DNA from: Humibacillus sp. DSM 29435
GTDB taxonomy: Bacteria; Actinomycetota; Actinomycetes; Actinomycetales; Dermatophilaceae
Assembly: GCF_001758225.1 (NCBI RefSeq)
Contig: NZ_MAST01000052.1
Coordinates: 1 to 64,000, forward strand
Direction: 5' to 3'
DNA length: 64,000 bases
In this document: in pieces, positions 37,623 to 46,280 of the stretch
Layout of the letters: the number at the start of each line of letters is the position of its first letter
Numbering within the stretch: position 1 is the first letter of the stretch
The notes under the pieces: generated by a model
Databases searched by the model: none
Told to the model about the DNA's origin: nothing
What the model saw: the letters and a program-made list of their open reading frames with translations, nothing else
Made by a program: the position numbers and the translations under genes

Positions 37623-38276
37623 GTGAAGCGGTTCGGCACGTTCCTGTTCGTGCGCCACCGGCACAACTGGATGCTATTCCTCCGGTTCGGGCTGGTCGGC
37701 GCCTCGGGCGTGCTCGTGAACCTGATGGCCCTCGTGATCGTCAAGCGGCTCGGTCCGCTGCCCGAGGAGGCCATCGTCGGGGTGCCGCTCACGGCCTTCA
37801 ACGTGCGCTGGTACCACGTGTACTCGACCATCGCCTTCTTCGCGGCGAACCTCTGGAACTTCCAGCTCAACCGCTCCTGGACCTTCCACAGCTCCCGACA
37901 CGCCGGCTGGTGGCGCGAGTACGGGCCCTTCGTGGCGGTGGGTCTCGTGGGTCAGGCCATCGGGCTGGTGCTGCTGACCGCCCTGATGCACCGAGGCTCC
38001 CCGATCGCCCTCTCGCTGTCGGCGCTCGACGACTCGACCGGCCTGCGCACCCGGCTCTACTGGGCGCAGCTGATCGTCATCTGTGTCGTCACCCCGCTCT
38101 CGTTCGTGCTGAACAAGATGTGGACGTTCGCCGCCGTTCGCAGCCGGCACCCGGGCCTCGTCGACCCGAGCCGCGCCGCTGCCGCGCTCGGCGTCGCCGA
38201 CCCTGCCGAACGGGTGGTTCAGGAGCAGCCTGTGCCGACGCCCGATGTGCCCGGACCCGTCGACCGCGCCCGCTGA
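37623..38276 (+). CDS. GtrA family membrane protein
   Basis: 217 residues, four membrane helices. The GtrA pattern is clear: FLRFGLVGASGVLVNLMAL at the start, ANLWNFQLNRSWTF after the second helix and the matching FVLNKMWTFAAV near the end. GtrA proteins are thought to move lipid-linked sugars. The neighbour of purK in M. tuberculosis (Rv3277) is of the same family. The hydrophilic C-terminus (Pro-rich) is of no known function. Confidence 0.88.
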   Translation: MKRFGTFLFVRHRHNWMLFLRFGLVGASGVLVNLMALVIVKRLGPLPEEAIVGVPLTAFNVRWYHVYSTIAFFAANLWNFQLNRSWTFHSSRHAGWWREYGPFVAVGLVGQAIGLVLLTALMHRGSPIALSLSALDDSTGLRTRLYWAQLIVICVVTPLSFVLNKMWTFAAVRSRHPGLVDPSRAAAALGVADPAERVVQEQPVPTPDVPGPVDRAR

Positions 38277-38387
38277 CCCGCCGCTGCCCTTACCGACGCA
38301 CCCTGCAGACCCCCCTGCCGAACCCCATGCCCTCACCGCCGCACGCTGTCGTCAGGAGCCGCGGTCCGGATGCCGCAGCCGCATCGG

Positions 38388-38393
38388 TAGGTT
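38388..38393 (+). promoter_or_regulatory. -10 box TAGGTT, leaderless start of purK
   Basis: TAGGTT, then GGTCGCC (7 nt), then the GTG at 38401. Confidence 0.55.
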
Positions 38394-38400
38394 GGTCGCC

Positions 38401-39597
38401 GTGACCGAACAGCCGAAGCGCGCCCCCGGAGGTTTCCCCGTCGTCGGTGTCGTCGGTGGTGGTCAGCTGGCCCGGATGATGCAGGGCCCGGCCATCGAGC
38501 TCGGCATCACGCTCTCAGTACTGGCCGAGGCCGATACCGCGTCGGCGGCTCTCGTGGTGCCCAGCGCGCCCGTGGGTGACCACACCGATCTCGAGGCCGT
38601 GCGCGCCTTCGCCGCGACCTGTGATGTGGTCACGTTCGACCACGAGCAGGTGCCGCAGGAGGTGTTGGCCGCCCTCGAGGCCGATGGTGTCGTGACCCAT
38701 CCCAGCCGGTCGGCGCTGGTGTTCGCCCAGGACAAGCTCGCCATGCGCGAACGGCTGACCGAGCTCGGCATCGCGTGCCCGAGGTGGTACCGGGCGCGCA
38801 CCGTCGATGATGTCGAGCGATGCGGCGAGCAGTGGGGGTGGCCGATCGTGGCGAAGACGCCCACCGGAGGCTACGACGGCAAGGGCGTTGCCGTGGTGGG
38901 CTCGAGTGCCGACCTCGGCGAGTGGCTGGCTGCCGTCGGCGAGCCCGGACCGTTCGAACACGGCATCCTGCTCGAGGAGAAGGTCGACTTCGCTCGTGAG
39001 CTGGCAGTGCTCGTGGCTCGCAGCCCATCGGGGCAGGCCGCGACGTGGCCGGTGGTCGAGACGGTGCAGGTCGACAGCATCTGCACCGAGGTGCTCGCGC
39101 CCGCCCCCAACCTCGACCCCGACCTCGCCTCGGTGGCGACCGAGGCCGCGCTTCGCATCGCGGGCGCTCTCGAGGTGACGGGAGTTCTGGCCGTCGAGAT
39201 GTTCGAGGTGGCCGACGACACGGGGGCCACCACCTACGTGGTCAACGAGCTGGCGATGCGGCCGCACAACAGTGGGCACTGGTCGATGGACGGCGCCGTG
39301 ACCGGTCAGTTCGAGCAGCACCTCAGGGCGGTGCTCGACCTGCCCCTGGGCGACCCTCGACCGCGGGCCGCATGGACGGTGATGGCCAACGTTCTCGGCG
39401 GCGAGCACGAGGAGCTCTACAGCGCCTACCGTCACGTCATGGCCCGCGATCCCGGCGCCAAGGTGCACCTCTACGGCAAGGGGGTTCGCCCCTCCCGCAA
39501 GATCGGGCACGTCAACGTCAGCGGCGACGACCTCGACGACGCCCGGGACCGGGCCGGCCACGCGGCCGACTACCTGAGCGGAGTCGTGACGCAATGA
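38401..39597 (+). CDS. purK: 5-(carboxyamino)imidazole ribonucleotide synthase
   Basis: 398 residues, ATP-grasp enzyme of purine synthesis that carboxylates AIR with bicarbonate. [23 protein letters not shown]-grasp loop [24 protein letters not shown] and [13 protein letters not shown] are all present. GTG selected by TAGGTT 7 nt upstream; the longer frame from 38245 lies in the GtrA gene. Overlaps purE by 4 nt. Confidence 0.96.
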   Translation: MTEQPKRAPGGFPVVGVVGGGQLARMMQGPAIELGITLSVLAEADTASAALVVPSAPVGDHTDLEAVRAFAATCDVVTFDHEQVPQEVLAALEADGVVTHPSRSALVFAQDKLAMRERLTELGIACPRWYRARTVDDVERCGEQWGWPIVAKTPTGGYDGKGVAVVGSSADLGEWLAAVGEPGPFEHGILLEEKVDFARELAVLVARSPSGQAATWPVVETVQVDSICTEVLAPAPNLDPDLASVATEAALRIAGALEVTGVLAVEMFEVADDTGATTYVVNELAMRPHNSGHWSMDGAVTGQFEQHLRAVLDLPLGDPRPRAAWTVMANVLGGEHEELYSAYRHVMARDPGAKVHLYGKGVRPSRKIGHVNVSGDDLDDARDRAGHAADYLSGVVTQ

Positions 39598-40172
39598 CCG
39601 CGCAGCACCAGCGCCCGGACCTCTCGCCGGAGCCACCGGTCGTCGGGATCGTGATGGGCAGCGACAGCGACTGGCCGGTCATGAAGGCAGCGGCCACCGC
39701 CCTTGACGGGCTCGGGATCGCCTACGAGGTCGACGTCGTGTCGGCTCACCGGATGCCGACGGAGATGATCGAGTACGGCCGGACGGCATCCGAGCGGGGC
39801 CTTCGCGTCATCATCGCCGGGGCCGGGGGTGCGGCCCACCTGCCCGGCATGCTGGCGGCTGTGACCCCGCTGCCCGTGGTGGGGGTGCCGGTGCCGCTGA
39901 AGTTTCTGGACGGCATGGACTCGCTGCTCTCGATCGTGCAGATGCCCGCCGGTGTGCCCGTGGCGACGGTCTCGATCGGCGGTGCACGCAACGCCGGTCT
40001 GCTGGCGGCCCGGATCGTCGGCACGGGAAGCGACGAGCTGTCGATCCGGGTGCGTACGGCGATGGTGGCCTTCCAGGAGGCGTTGCGCGAGGAGGCGCAC
40101 GCGAAGGGGGCCGCGCTGCGAGCGCAGGTCGGGGGTCAGTCGGTGACGGCCGACGCGCCGTCACCCGGCTGA
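39594..40172 (+). CDS. purE: 5-(carboxyamino)imidazole ribonucleotide mutase
   Basis: 192 residues, class I PurE, next step after Pur[20 protein letters not shown] with the catalytic His, [15 protein letters not shown] and PVVGVPV[24 protein letters not shown] are canonical. The ATG overlaps the purK stop (ATGA). The C-terminal 20 residues extend beyond the usual end and their coding region overlaps the convergent CoA-binding gene by 37 nt. Confidence 0.96.
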   Translation: MTAQHQRPDLSPEPPVVGIVMGSDSDWPVMKAAATALDGLGIAYEVDVVSAHRMPTEMIEYGRTASERGLRVIIAGAGGAAHLPGMLAAVTPLPVVGVPVPLKFLDGMDSLLSIVQMPAGVPVATVSIGGARNAGLLAARIVGTGSDELSIRVRTAMVAFQEALREEAHAKGAALRAQVGGQSVTADAPSPG

Positions 40173-40615
40173 AGACGCGGGTACTCGATCTTCGGGCAGG
40201 TGTCCATCACCACCGACAGACCGGCCTCCTCGGCTCGGGCGGCGGCCGCCTCGTCGACCACTCCCAGCTGCAGCCACAGGGCCTGCACCCCGAGTCGGTC
40301 GCGTTGCGCGATGGCCTCGTCGACGAGCCCGCCCACCCGGTCGCTGCGTACGAAGAAGTCGACGACCTTGACGACAACGCCGTCGGGCACATCGGCGAGC
40401 GAGGGGTATCCCACGCTCCCGTGCACCCTGGCCGCGCTCGGGTGCACGGGGACCAGGCGCATCCCGAGCTCGCGCTGCAGCCACAGCGAGACGCCCCACG
40501 CGGTGCGGTCGGGGTTGTCGCCGAGCCCGACCACCGCCCACGTGGCCGGCGTGACCAGCAGGTCACGGATGACGTTCGGGTCGTTGCGGTGGCGGGTGGG
40601 GCTCGCGGGCGTCAT
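40136..40615 (-). CDS. CoA-binding domain protein
   Basis: 159 residues, a Rossmann-type CoA_binding_2 protein (YccU-like). [31 protein letters not shown]-type opening, [41 protein letters not shown] and MDTCPKIE are typical. The ATG at 40615 has GAGGA 9 nt upstream. Convergent with purE with 37 nt overlapping at the 3' ends. Function unknown across the family. Confidence 0.87.
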   Translation of the reverse strand: MTPASPTRHRNDPNVIRDLLVTPATWAVVGLGDNPDRTAWGVSLWLQRELGMRLVPVHPSAARVHGSVGYPSLADVPDGVVVKVVDFFVRSDRVGGLVDEAIAQRDRLGVQALWLQLGVVDEAAAARAEEAGLSVVMDTCPKIEYPRLQPGDGASAVTD

Positions 40616-40720
40616 GAAGATCATCCTCACACGGCGGCGCGGATGCCGGACAGCGCAACGTCGCTGTGCCGCGCGAGTCCGGGCCGGCCGCGGCGGCGCA
40701 GTGGCAGAACGTCGCAGTGA

Positions 40721-40726
40721 CATGAT
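40721..40726 (+). promoter_or_regulatory. -10-like CATGAT before the LLM oxidoreductase gene
   Basis: CATGAT, then GAGCGC (6 nt), then the ATG at 40733. The same hexamer stands at the same distance before the cyclase gene. Confidence 0.4.
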
Positions 40727-40732
40727 GAGCGC

Positions 40733-41752
40733 ATGAGATTCGGAGTCTTCATTCCCCAGGGCTGGCGCATGGACCTCGTCGGCATCGACCCGAGCCAGCA
40801 GTGGGAAGCGATGTCGGACGTGGTCAGCCACGTCGACCAGGGTGAGACCTTCGAGTCGGTCTGGGTGTACGACCACTTCCACACCGTGCCGGAGCCGAGC
40901 GGTGAGGCGACCCACGAGGCGTGGACCCTCATGGCGGCGTTCGCGGCCTCCACCTCGCGCGTGCGGCTCGGGCAGATGTGCACGTGCATGAGCTACCGCA
41001 ACCCGGCCTACCTCGCGAAGGTCGCCGCCACCGTCGATGTCATCTCCGGTGGGCGGGTCGAGATGGGGATCGGGGCCGGGTGGTACGAGCACGAGTGGCG
41101 GGCCTTCGGCTACGGTTTTCCGCGAGCCGGTGAACGGCTGGGTGCCCTGCGCGAGGGGGTCGCGGTCTTCCGCGACATGTGGACGAAGGGATCGGCCACG
41201 CTCGATGGCGAGCACTACCAGGTCGACGGGGCCATCTGTGCACCCCGACCCCTGCAGGGCACGAGCTCGCCCGGCAGCGCGGCGAACGGCATCCCGATGT
41301 GGATCGCCGGCGGTGGTGAGAAGGTCACCCTCAAGATCGCCGCCGAGTACGCCGACTACACGAACTTCGACGGCAGTGCTGACGAGTTCGACCACAAGAG
41401 TGAGGTGCTGCGCGGCCACTGCGCGGATGCCGGCCGCGACTTCGACTCCATCGTGCGGTCGGCCAACTACAACGTCGTCATCGGCGAGACCGAAGCCGAG
41501 GTCGAGGACCGGCTGGCGTTCTACGGCGACCTGCTGCGCCGTGGTGGAGTGGCGGAGGCGAAGGTCGCCGAGCAGGTCGCGGGCCTGCGTACCCAGCCCG
41601 CCGTCGGCACCCCGGAGCAGATCGTCACGACGCTGAAGGGCATGGAGGCGAAGGGAATGACCTACGCCATCACCTACTTCGCCGAGGCGGCCTACGACCG
41701 GTCGGGCATCGAGCTCTTCGAGAGCTCCGTCGCGCCGGAGCTGCGTCGTTGA
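40733..41752 (+). CDS. LLM-class F420-dependent oxidoreductase
   Basis: 339 residues, luciferase-like monooxygenase TIM barrel. MRFGVFIPQGW, SVWVYDHFHTVP, LGQMCTCMSYRNPAYLAKVAATVDVIS and GRVEMGIGAGWYEHEWRAFGY are the classic F420 or flavin segments; RPLQG and IPMWIAGGG follow. The substrate is not deducible. The GT-C gene starts within its last codon (TTGA). Confidence 0.9.
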   Translation: MRFGVFIPQGWRMDLVGIDPSQQWEAMSDVVSHVDQGETFESVWVYDHFHTVPEPSGEATHEAWTLMAAFAASTSRVRLGQMCTCMSYRNPAYLAKVAATVDVISGGRVEMGIGAGWYEHEWRAFGYGFPRAGERLGALREGVAVFRDMWTKGSATLDGEHYQVDGAICAPRPLQGTSSPGSAANGIPMWIAGGGEKVTLKIAAEYADYTNFDGSADEFDHKSEVLRGHCADAGRDFDSIVRSANYNVVIGETEAEVEDRLAFYGDLLRRGGVAEAKVAEQVAGLRTQPAVGTPEQIVTTLKGMEAKGMTYAITYFAEAAYDRSGIELFESSVAPELRR

Positions 41753-43260
41753 CGGACCAACCCGGCCGCCCGGACCGAGCGGCTCCCTTGACGAAGCCTG
41801 AGCCGAAGCGAACCACGGCGCGTTCGATCGTGCCGTTCGTGGTGGTCTTCACGCTCACCGTGCTGCTCCCCAGACTCATGATCTTCCCGGTCGTCGGACT
41901 GGGCGCCGATGAGGCCGCCTACGGGATCATCGGGCGCGAGGTGCTGGCGGGGCACTGGCCCTACACCACCGCCTTCGACCACAAGCCGGCCGCCCTCTAC
42001 TACCCCTATGCGCTGTCGCAGGCGGTCTTCGGCGCCTCCACGGCATCGCTCCGGTGTCTGTCGCTGGTCGTGGCCGTGCTCTCGTTCGTACTCGCCTACC
42101 TGATCTGCAGACGGCTGGGGCTCGGCGGATGGGGTGCTGCGCTGCTGTCGGGGGTGTACGCCCTCATGTGTGTGGGGAGCGACGGTCTGGCCGCGCTCAG
42201 CGAGCCGACTCTCAACCTCTACGTGCTGGGCCTGCTCCTGGTCCTCACGTACCGACCGACCTTCTGGCGCGGAGCCGTGTTCGGCCTGTTGATGGCGGTC
42301 GCGATCAACACGAACTACCTGATCGGCCCGGTACTCGTCATTCCGGGCCTCTACTTCCTCGTTGCCGGACGGAAGGCGAAGATGGCGTGGGCCGGCGGGT
42401 TCATCGCCTTCCTGGTCGGCTGCCTCGTCATCCTGCTCCCGGTGTTCCTCTTCTCCAACATCACGAACTACTTCGAGCTGCAGCGAACGTTCCTCAGCGT
42501 CTACGACAAGGCCCCCGTGTGGTGGCCCAAGACGCTCCGTCGAGTGGAAGGGTTCCTGGCCCCCACGCTGGCCGTCCTGCTCGTGCCGATTACGGCGTTG
42601 GTGCTGGGTGCGCCTCGCAGCCGGCAGGTCAAGGTCACCGCCTGGTCAGTGGTGTTTCTCGTCGTCTCGATCGCCACGGCCTGTTACAACCAGTTCTTCT
42701 ACGCGCACTACGCGATCATCATCGCACCGGCCGCTCTGGTGATCGCCGTGATCGCGGTGCGGCGCTATGACGGAGCGGCTCGCAGTATCACGCTGCCCTC
42801 GGTCGTGCTGGCCGTGGCAGTCTGGGCGATGGTGGTTCCGGAGCTGCCCAGGCTGCTGAAGGGGGCGGAGGTCGCAAGGGCGCAGCTCAGTCTGGGCCCC
42901 GACCGCAGTGCCCCGGAGATTGAGGTGGCTCAGGCCGTCAGACGAGTGGTCGAACCGGGCGATGTGATCTACACCATGGACGTTCACGACTACTTCCTGA
43001 CCGGCGCAGGGCTGCCGACGAAGTTCTTCTTCCCCTCCCAACACCTGAAGGAGTCGAACGCAGCGGCCATGAACAGCACGCCTGCGGCCGAGGTGCGAGC
43101 CATCCTGGCTCAGCGTCCGCGAGCGATCGTCATGCGGGTGTCACCGGCCTGGCCAGAGTCAGTTTCAGGGCTGGTCGACGAGTACGTTCGGGACCGCTGT
43201 CGGCTGTCGGCCCAGGTTCAGGATCAGGAGATCTCCGTCTACGCCTGTCCGTCCCCATGA
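41749..43260 (+). CDS. GT39/ArnT-like GT-C glycosyltransferase, membrane protein
   Basis: 503 residues from a TTG that overlaps the preceding stop (TTGA), which points to translational coupling. About 10-11 membrane helices. First periplasmic loop: GLGADEAAYGIIGREV followed by YTTAFDHKPAALYYPYAL, the DE and DHKP-type motifs of the family that uses polyprenyl-phosphate sugars. The C-terminal 110 residues are a soluble extracytoplasmic domain (VVEPGDVIYTMDVHDYFLT). Precedes a flippase gene, so probably part of surface-glycan assembly. Confidence 0.85.
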   Translation: MTDQPGRPDRAAPLTKPEPKRTTARSIVPFVVVFTLTVLLPRLMIFPVVGLGADEAAYGIIGREVLAGHWPYTTAFDHKPAALYYPYALSQAVFGASTASLRCLSLVVAVLSFVLAYLICRRLGLGGWGAALLSGVYALMCVGSDGLAALSEPTLNLYVLGLLLVLTYRPTFWRGAVFGLLMAVAINTNYLIGPVLVIPGLYFLVAGRKAKMAWAGGFIAFLVGCLVILLPVFLFSNITNYFELQRTFLSVYDKAPVWWPKTLRRVEGFLAPTLAVLLVPITALVLGAPRSRQVKVTAWSVVFLVVSIATACYNQFFYAHYAIIIAPAALVIAVIAVRRYDGAARSITLPSVVLAVAVWAMVVPELPRLLKGAEVARAQLSLGPDRSAPEIEVAQAVRRVVEPGDVIYTMDVHDYFLTGAGLPTKFFFPSQHLKESNAAAMNSTPAAEVRAILAQRPRAIVMRVSPAWPESVSGLVDEYVRDRCRLSAQVQDQEISVYACPSP

Positions 43261-43314
43261 GCGACGGCCGGCCGGCAGATCACCGCCTCACCGTCTCGAG
43301 CCCTACCCCTCGTC

Positions 43315-44721
43315 GTGGGTGACAGCCGGCTCGGTTCCCAGGGCACCCGCCTTGGGTCGCACTCGGTGGTCTACCTGGTCGGCACGGCGCTGCAGGGTCT
43401 CGCAGTGCTGCTCATCCTGCCCTTCGCCACCCGGCTGCTGGGGCTGGTGGAGTTCGGCAAGGTGGCCACCGCCCTGGTGGTGGTGCAGATGGTCGGCACC
43501 ATTGCGGGAGCCGGCCTGCCACAGGTGATCCTGCGTGAGCATCACCGCGGCGACGACGGCCCCAGGGTGTCCCGAGCCCTCGCCGGCGCCATGATCGCCC
43601 TGGCCCTGGGTCTGGGTGTCGTGGGCACGCTGCTCGGACTGGTGCTGTCGAAGCTCGGCTGGGCCGACCTCGACGAGTGGCTGCCCATCGTCGTGGCCTC
43701 CGCGAGCCTGACCACCGTGGTGGCGAGCCAGACCCTGATGCGAGCCCGACTTCGCCCCGGCGGCTTTCTGACCCTGGCCGTCGCGGCCACCGTGGTGGCC
43801 CAGCTCGCGGGGCTCCTCGCCGCCCGCGCCGAGCCCACGGCCCAGCGCTACCTGCTGGCCTACGCCGCGGTTCTGGCCGTGGTGGCCATCGGCGGCATCG
43901 TCCTCACGCGGCCCCTGCCGCCCACCCGGGAGCGAACCAGGGTGCGGGCCGGAGCCCGCCTCGCTGCGCCGCTGCTGCCGCAGGCGGTCGCGATGCTCGG
44001 CCTGCTCATGGGCGACGTGCTGTTGACGCGGGCCCTGCTCGGTGAGGCGGCCGCCGGTAGCTACCAGGTGGCCCTCCAGCTCGGGTACGTGCCGTTCGTG
44101 CTCGCGGTCGCCTTCTTCAACGCGTGGGCCCCGCTCGTGCTCTCGCACCCGATCGAGCGGCGGTGGCAGTGGACGGCGCGCACGGGCACGGCCCTGACCA
44201 CCGTGGTGGCGATCGGCGCCGTCGGTGTCGCGCTCCTGGGGCCCTGGTTGGTGACGGTGATGACCCGGCCGGACTTCGACACGGTGGCGATCGTGGCGGC
44301 CCTGGGCCTGATCTCGAGCGTGTCGGTGGCCTACATGATCTACCAGGGCAGCTCGCTGGCCGTGCTCGACGCCGAACGAACCGGCCGTCTCGCCTGGGCG
44401 TCCGCGGCGGCCCTGGCCGTGCTGGTGCTGATGGCCTGGTGGCTCGCGCCGGCCCACGGCATCGTGGGCATCGCCGTGGCCAAGGCGGTCGCCTACGTCG
44501 TGCTGATGGCGCTCACGGTTGCGTTCGCACGTGCTCATTCGCCGCTGCGCTGGCCGCCGCGGCTCGTGGTGGTCTGGCTGGCCTCGGCCGCGCTCGCCGT
44601 CGGGGCGTCGCTGCTGCCGATCACCGGAGGGGGGGCAGTCGTACGTCTGCTCACGGCAGCCGTGGTCGCAACGGTCGCGCTGGTGCTCGCGCCACGGGTG
44701 CTGCGGGTGCTGCGGGGCTAG
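43315..44721 (+). CDS. Wzx-like oligosaccharide flippase
   Basis: 468 residues, about 12-14 membrane helices, MATE/PST superfamily. Opening LGSHSVVYLVGTALQGLAVLLILPFATRL-type region, then LLPQAVAMLGLLMGDVLLTRALLG and a highly hydrophobic C-terminus. No catalytic residues are expected. The GTG start has no convincing SD or -10 box. Lies 54 nt after the GT-C gene and before a capsule-synthesis-like protein. Confidence 0.85.
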   Translation: MGDSRLGSQGTRLGSHSVVYLVGTALQGLAVLLILPFATRLLGLVEFGKVATALVVVQMVGTIAGAGLPQVILREHHRGDDGPRVSRALAGAMIALALGLGVVGTLLGLVLSKLGWADLDEWLPIVVASASLTTVVASQTLMRARLRPGGFLTLAVAATVVAQLAGLLAARAEPTAQRYLLAYAAVLAVVAIGGIVLTRPLPPTRERTRVRAGARLAAPLLPQAVAMLGLLMGDVLLTRALLGEAAAGSYQVALQLGYVPFVLAVAFFNAWAPLVLSHPIERRWQWTARTGTALTTVVAIGAVGVALLGPWLVTVMTRPDFDTVAIVAALGLISSVSVAYMIYQGSSLAVLDAERTGRLAWASAAALAVLVLMAWWLAPAHGIVGIAVAKAVAYVVLMALTVAFARAHSPLRWPPRLVVVWLASAALAVGASLLPITGGGAVVRLLTAAVVATVALVLAPRVLRVLRG

Positions 44722-44778
44722 GATCGTCGGGCCCGCCTCGAGCACCTCATCTTCCGTGCGATCCCCAGGAGAACGACC

Positions 44779-46203
44779 GTGGTGACCCCCCTGCTGCACC
44801 TGGGCCTCGGGTTCGACGACCTGCTCGTGCCGGCGCTGGTCGAGGCCGGGTTCGCCACGCGCGACATGGTGCTCATCGCGCGCACCGACGCGAACCTCTC
44901 GTGGGTGCGTAAGCATGCCCCCGGCGCCACGGTGGTCAGGCTGCCGTACGCCGCCGCCCGCAGGGCCAACGTCGTCAGCGGGCTCGCCCCCCACGCCGCC
45001 CTCAAGCGGGCCTGCGGTGGGGTGGGCCTCGACATTCTCGACCTGCTCGTCTCGGAGCGGGCCCTGCGCCGCAACCGGGTCGACACGGCGATGAACTTTC
45101 TCAACCTGGCGGCCGAGGAGATCGAGGCCGCAGTCGCCGGCCGTGGCCCGGTGTTCGCCCTCGTCGAGTTCACGGTGACCTCCGAGCTGCTCACCGCCGG
45201 CCTCGTCACCCACCACGGCGGCCTCGCGACCTGGCCGCGGGGCCTGCGGCTGCCGTCCGACCGGTTCGGCCTGTTCGGGGCCCCGAAGGGCATCACCCAC
45301 TGGCAGCGACAGGTCGAGGACCCCGCCGCAGTCACGGCCGGGGAGGCCTTCCTCGAGGCGCGCCGGGCCGGGCCCAGCGGGCGCCCGCCGGGTTACGAAC
45401 ACAACCTCAAGGTCGAGTCGGGCTCCGAGATCCTGCGGCTGGCCACCGACCGCGTGAAGGAGTTCGTGGCCGACCGGGGAGCCAACCTGCAGCTGCCGAA
45501 GCCCTCCGACTACGCGCGCCTCCCGTGGCTCAACCCGGCGAAGGCCCGCCTCAACCTCCGCGAGTACCGCGAGCGTCGCTGGGACCCACTGCCCGAGCGC
45601 TACGTCTTCCTGCCGCTGCACGTGCAGCCCGAGTCGAGCGCTGACGTGATGGGTCAGGAGTGGCGTGACCAGGCCTACACCGCAAGGGTGCTCGCCGACG
45701 CGCTCGCTCCGCTGGACATCGCCGTCGCCGTCAAGGAGCACGCGAACTTCATCTGGCGCCGCGACCCCGACTACTGGCCGCCCTTCGACGCGCACCCCAA
45801 CATCGCCGCCATCGACCCGCACTCCGACTCCCGCGAGCTGATGCAGCACGCCGTGTTCACCGTCACCGCCACCGGCACCGTCGGTCTGGAGGCGGGGCTG
45901 GCTGGGTTGCCCGTCGTCACCGGCGCGCGGATGCCGTGGAGCAGCCTCGCCAACGTCGCCCACCTCTCGGTGCCCGACGACCTCACCGCCTTCGTGGCCG
46001 ACCGCGGCTGGGAGTCGCTGCGGGCGGACCGCTCTGCGATCGAGGAGTGGTTCGTGCACGACTACGTGCGCCACTCCTGGGAGGGCGTCGTGATCGACCC
46101 GCCCCGCGCCCCGCACGTGCTCGAACCGGCCAACATCGCCCGGGTCGGAGCGGCCCTGGCGGAGGCAGCGGCGTCGCTCGAACCGCCGAGCTCGCACCAC
46201 TGA
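44779..46203 (+). CDS. capsule polysaccharide synthesis-like protein
   Basis: 474 residues, soluble. The C-terminal half resembles KpsS/Capsule_synth-type transferases: YVFLPLHVQPESSADVMG, VAVKEHANFIWRRD, HAVFTVTATGTVGLEAGLAGLPVVTGA, with GTVGLEA and PVV equivalent to the nucleotide-sugar loop. The N-terminal half is unlike anything I recognise. AGGAG is 8 nt before the first of two tandem GTGs. Stands after the flippase. A Kdo- or similar acid-sugar transfer role is conceivable, but actinobacteria rarely use Kdo. Confidence 0.7.
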   Translation: MVTPLLHLGLGFDDLLVPALVEAGFATRDMVLIARTDANLSWVRKHAPGATVVRLPYAAARRANVVSGLAPHAALKRACGGVGLDILDLLVSERALRRNRVDTAMNFLNLAAEEIEAAVAGRGPVFALVEFTVTSELLTAGLVTHHGGLATWPRGLRLPSDRFGLFGAPKGITHWQRQVEDPAAVTAGEAFLEARRAGPSGRPPGYEHNLKVESGSEILRLATDRVKEFVADRGANLQLPKPSDYARLPWLNPAKARLNLREYRERRWDPLPERYVFLPLHVQPESSADVMGQEWRDQAYTARVLADALAPLDIAVAVKEHANFIWRRDPDYWPPFDAHPNIAAIDPHSDSRELMQHAVFTVTATGTVGLEAGLAGLPVVTGARMPWSSLANVAHLSVPDDLTAFVADRGWESLRADRSAIEEWFVHDYVRHSWEGVVIDPPRAPHVLEPANIARVGAALAEAAASLEPPSSHH

Positions 46204-46268
46204 GCCACGGGCGCCCCCACCCGGCCTGTTGCCGCGGGCGGCGGACGCGATGCTCACCTCGCTTACGG

Positions 46269-46274
46269 CAGGAT
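46269..46274 (+). promoter_or_regulatory. -10-like CAGGAT before the antiporter gene
   Basis: CAGGAT, then GGGCAG (6 nt), then the GTG at 46281. Confidence 0.35.
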
Positions 46275-46280
46275 GGGCAG

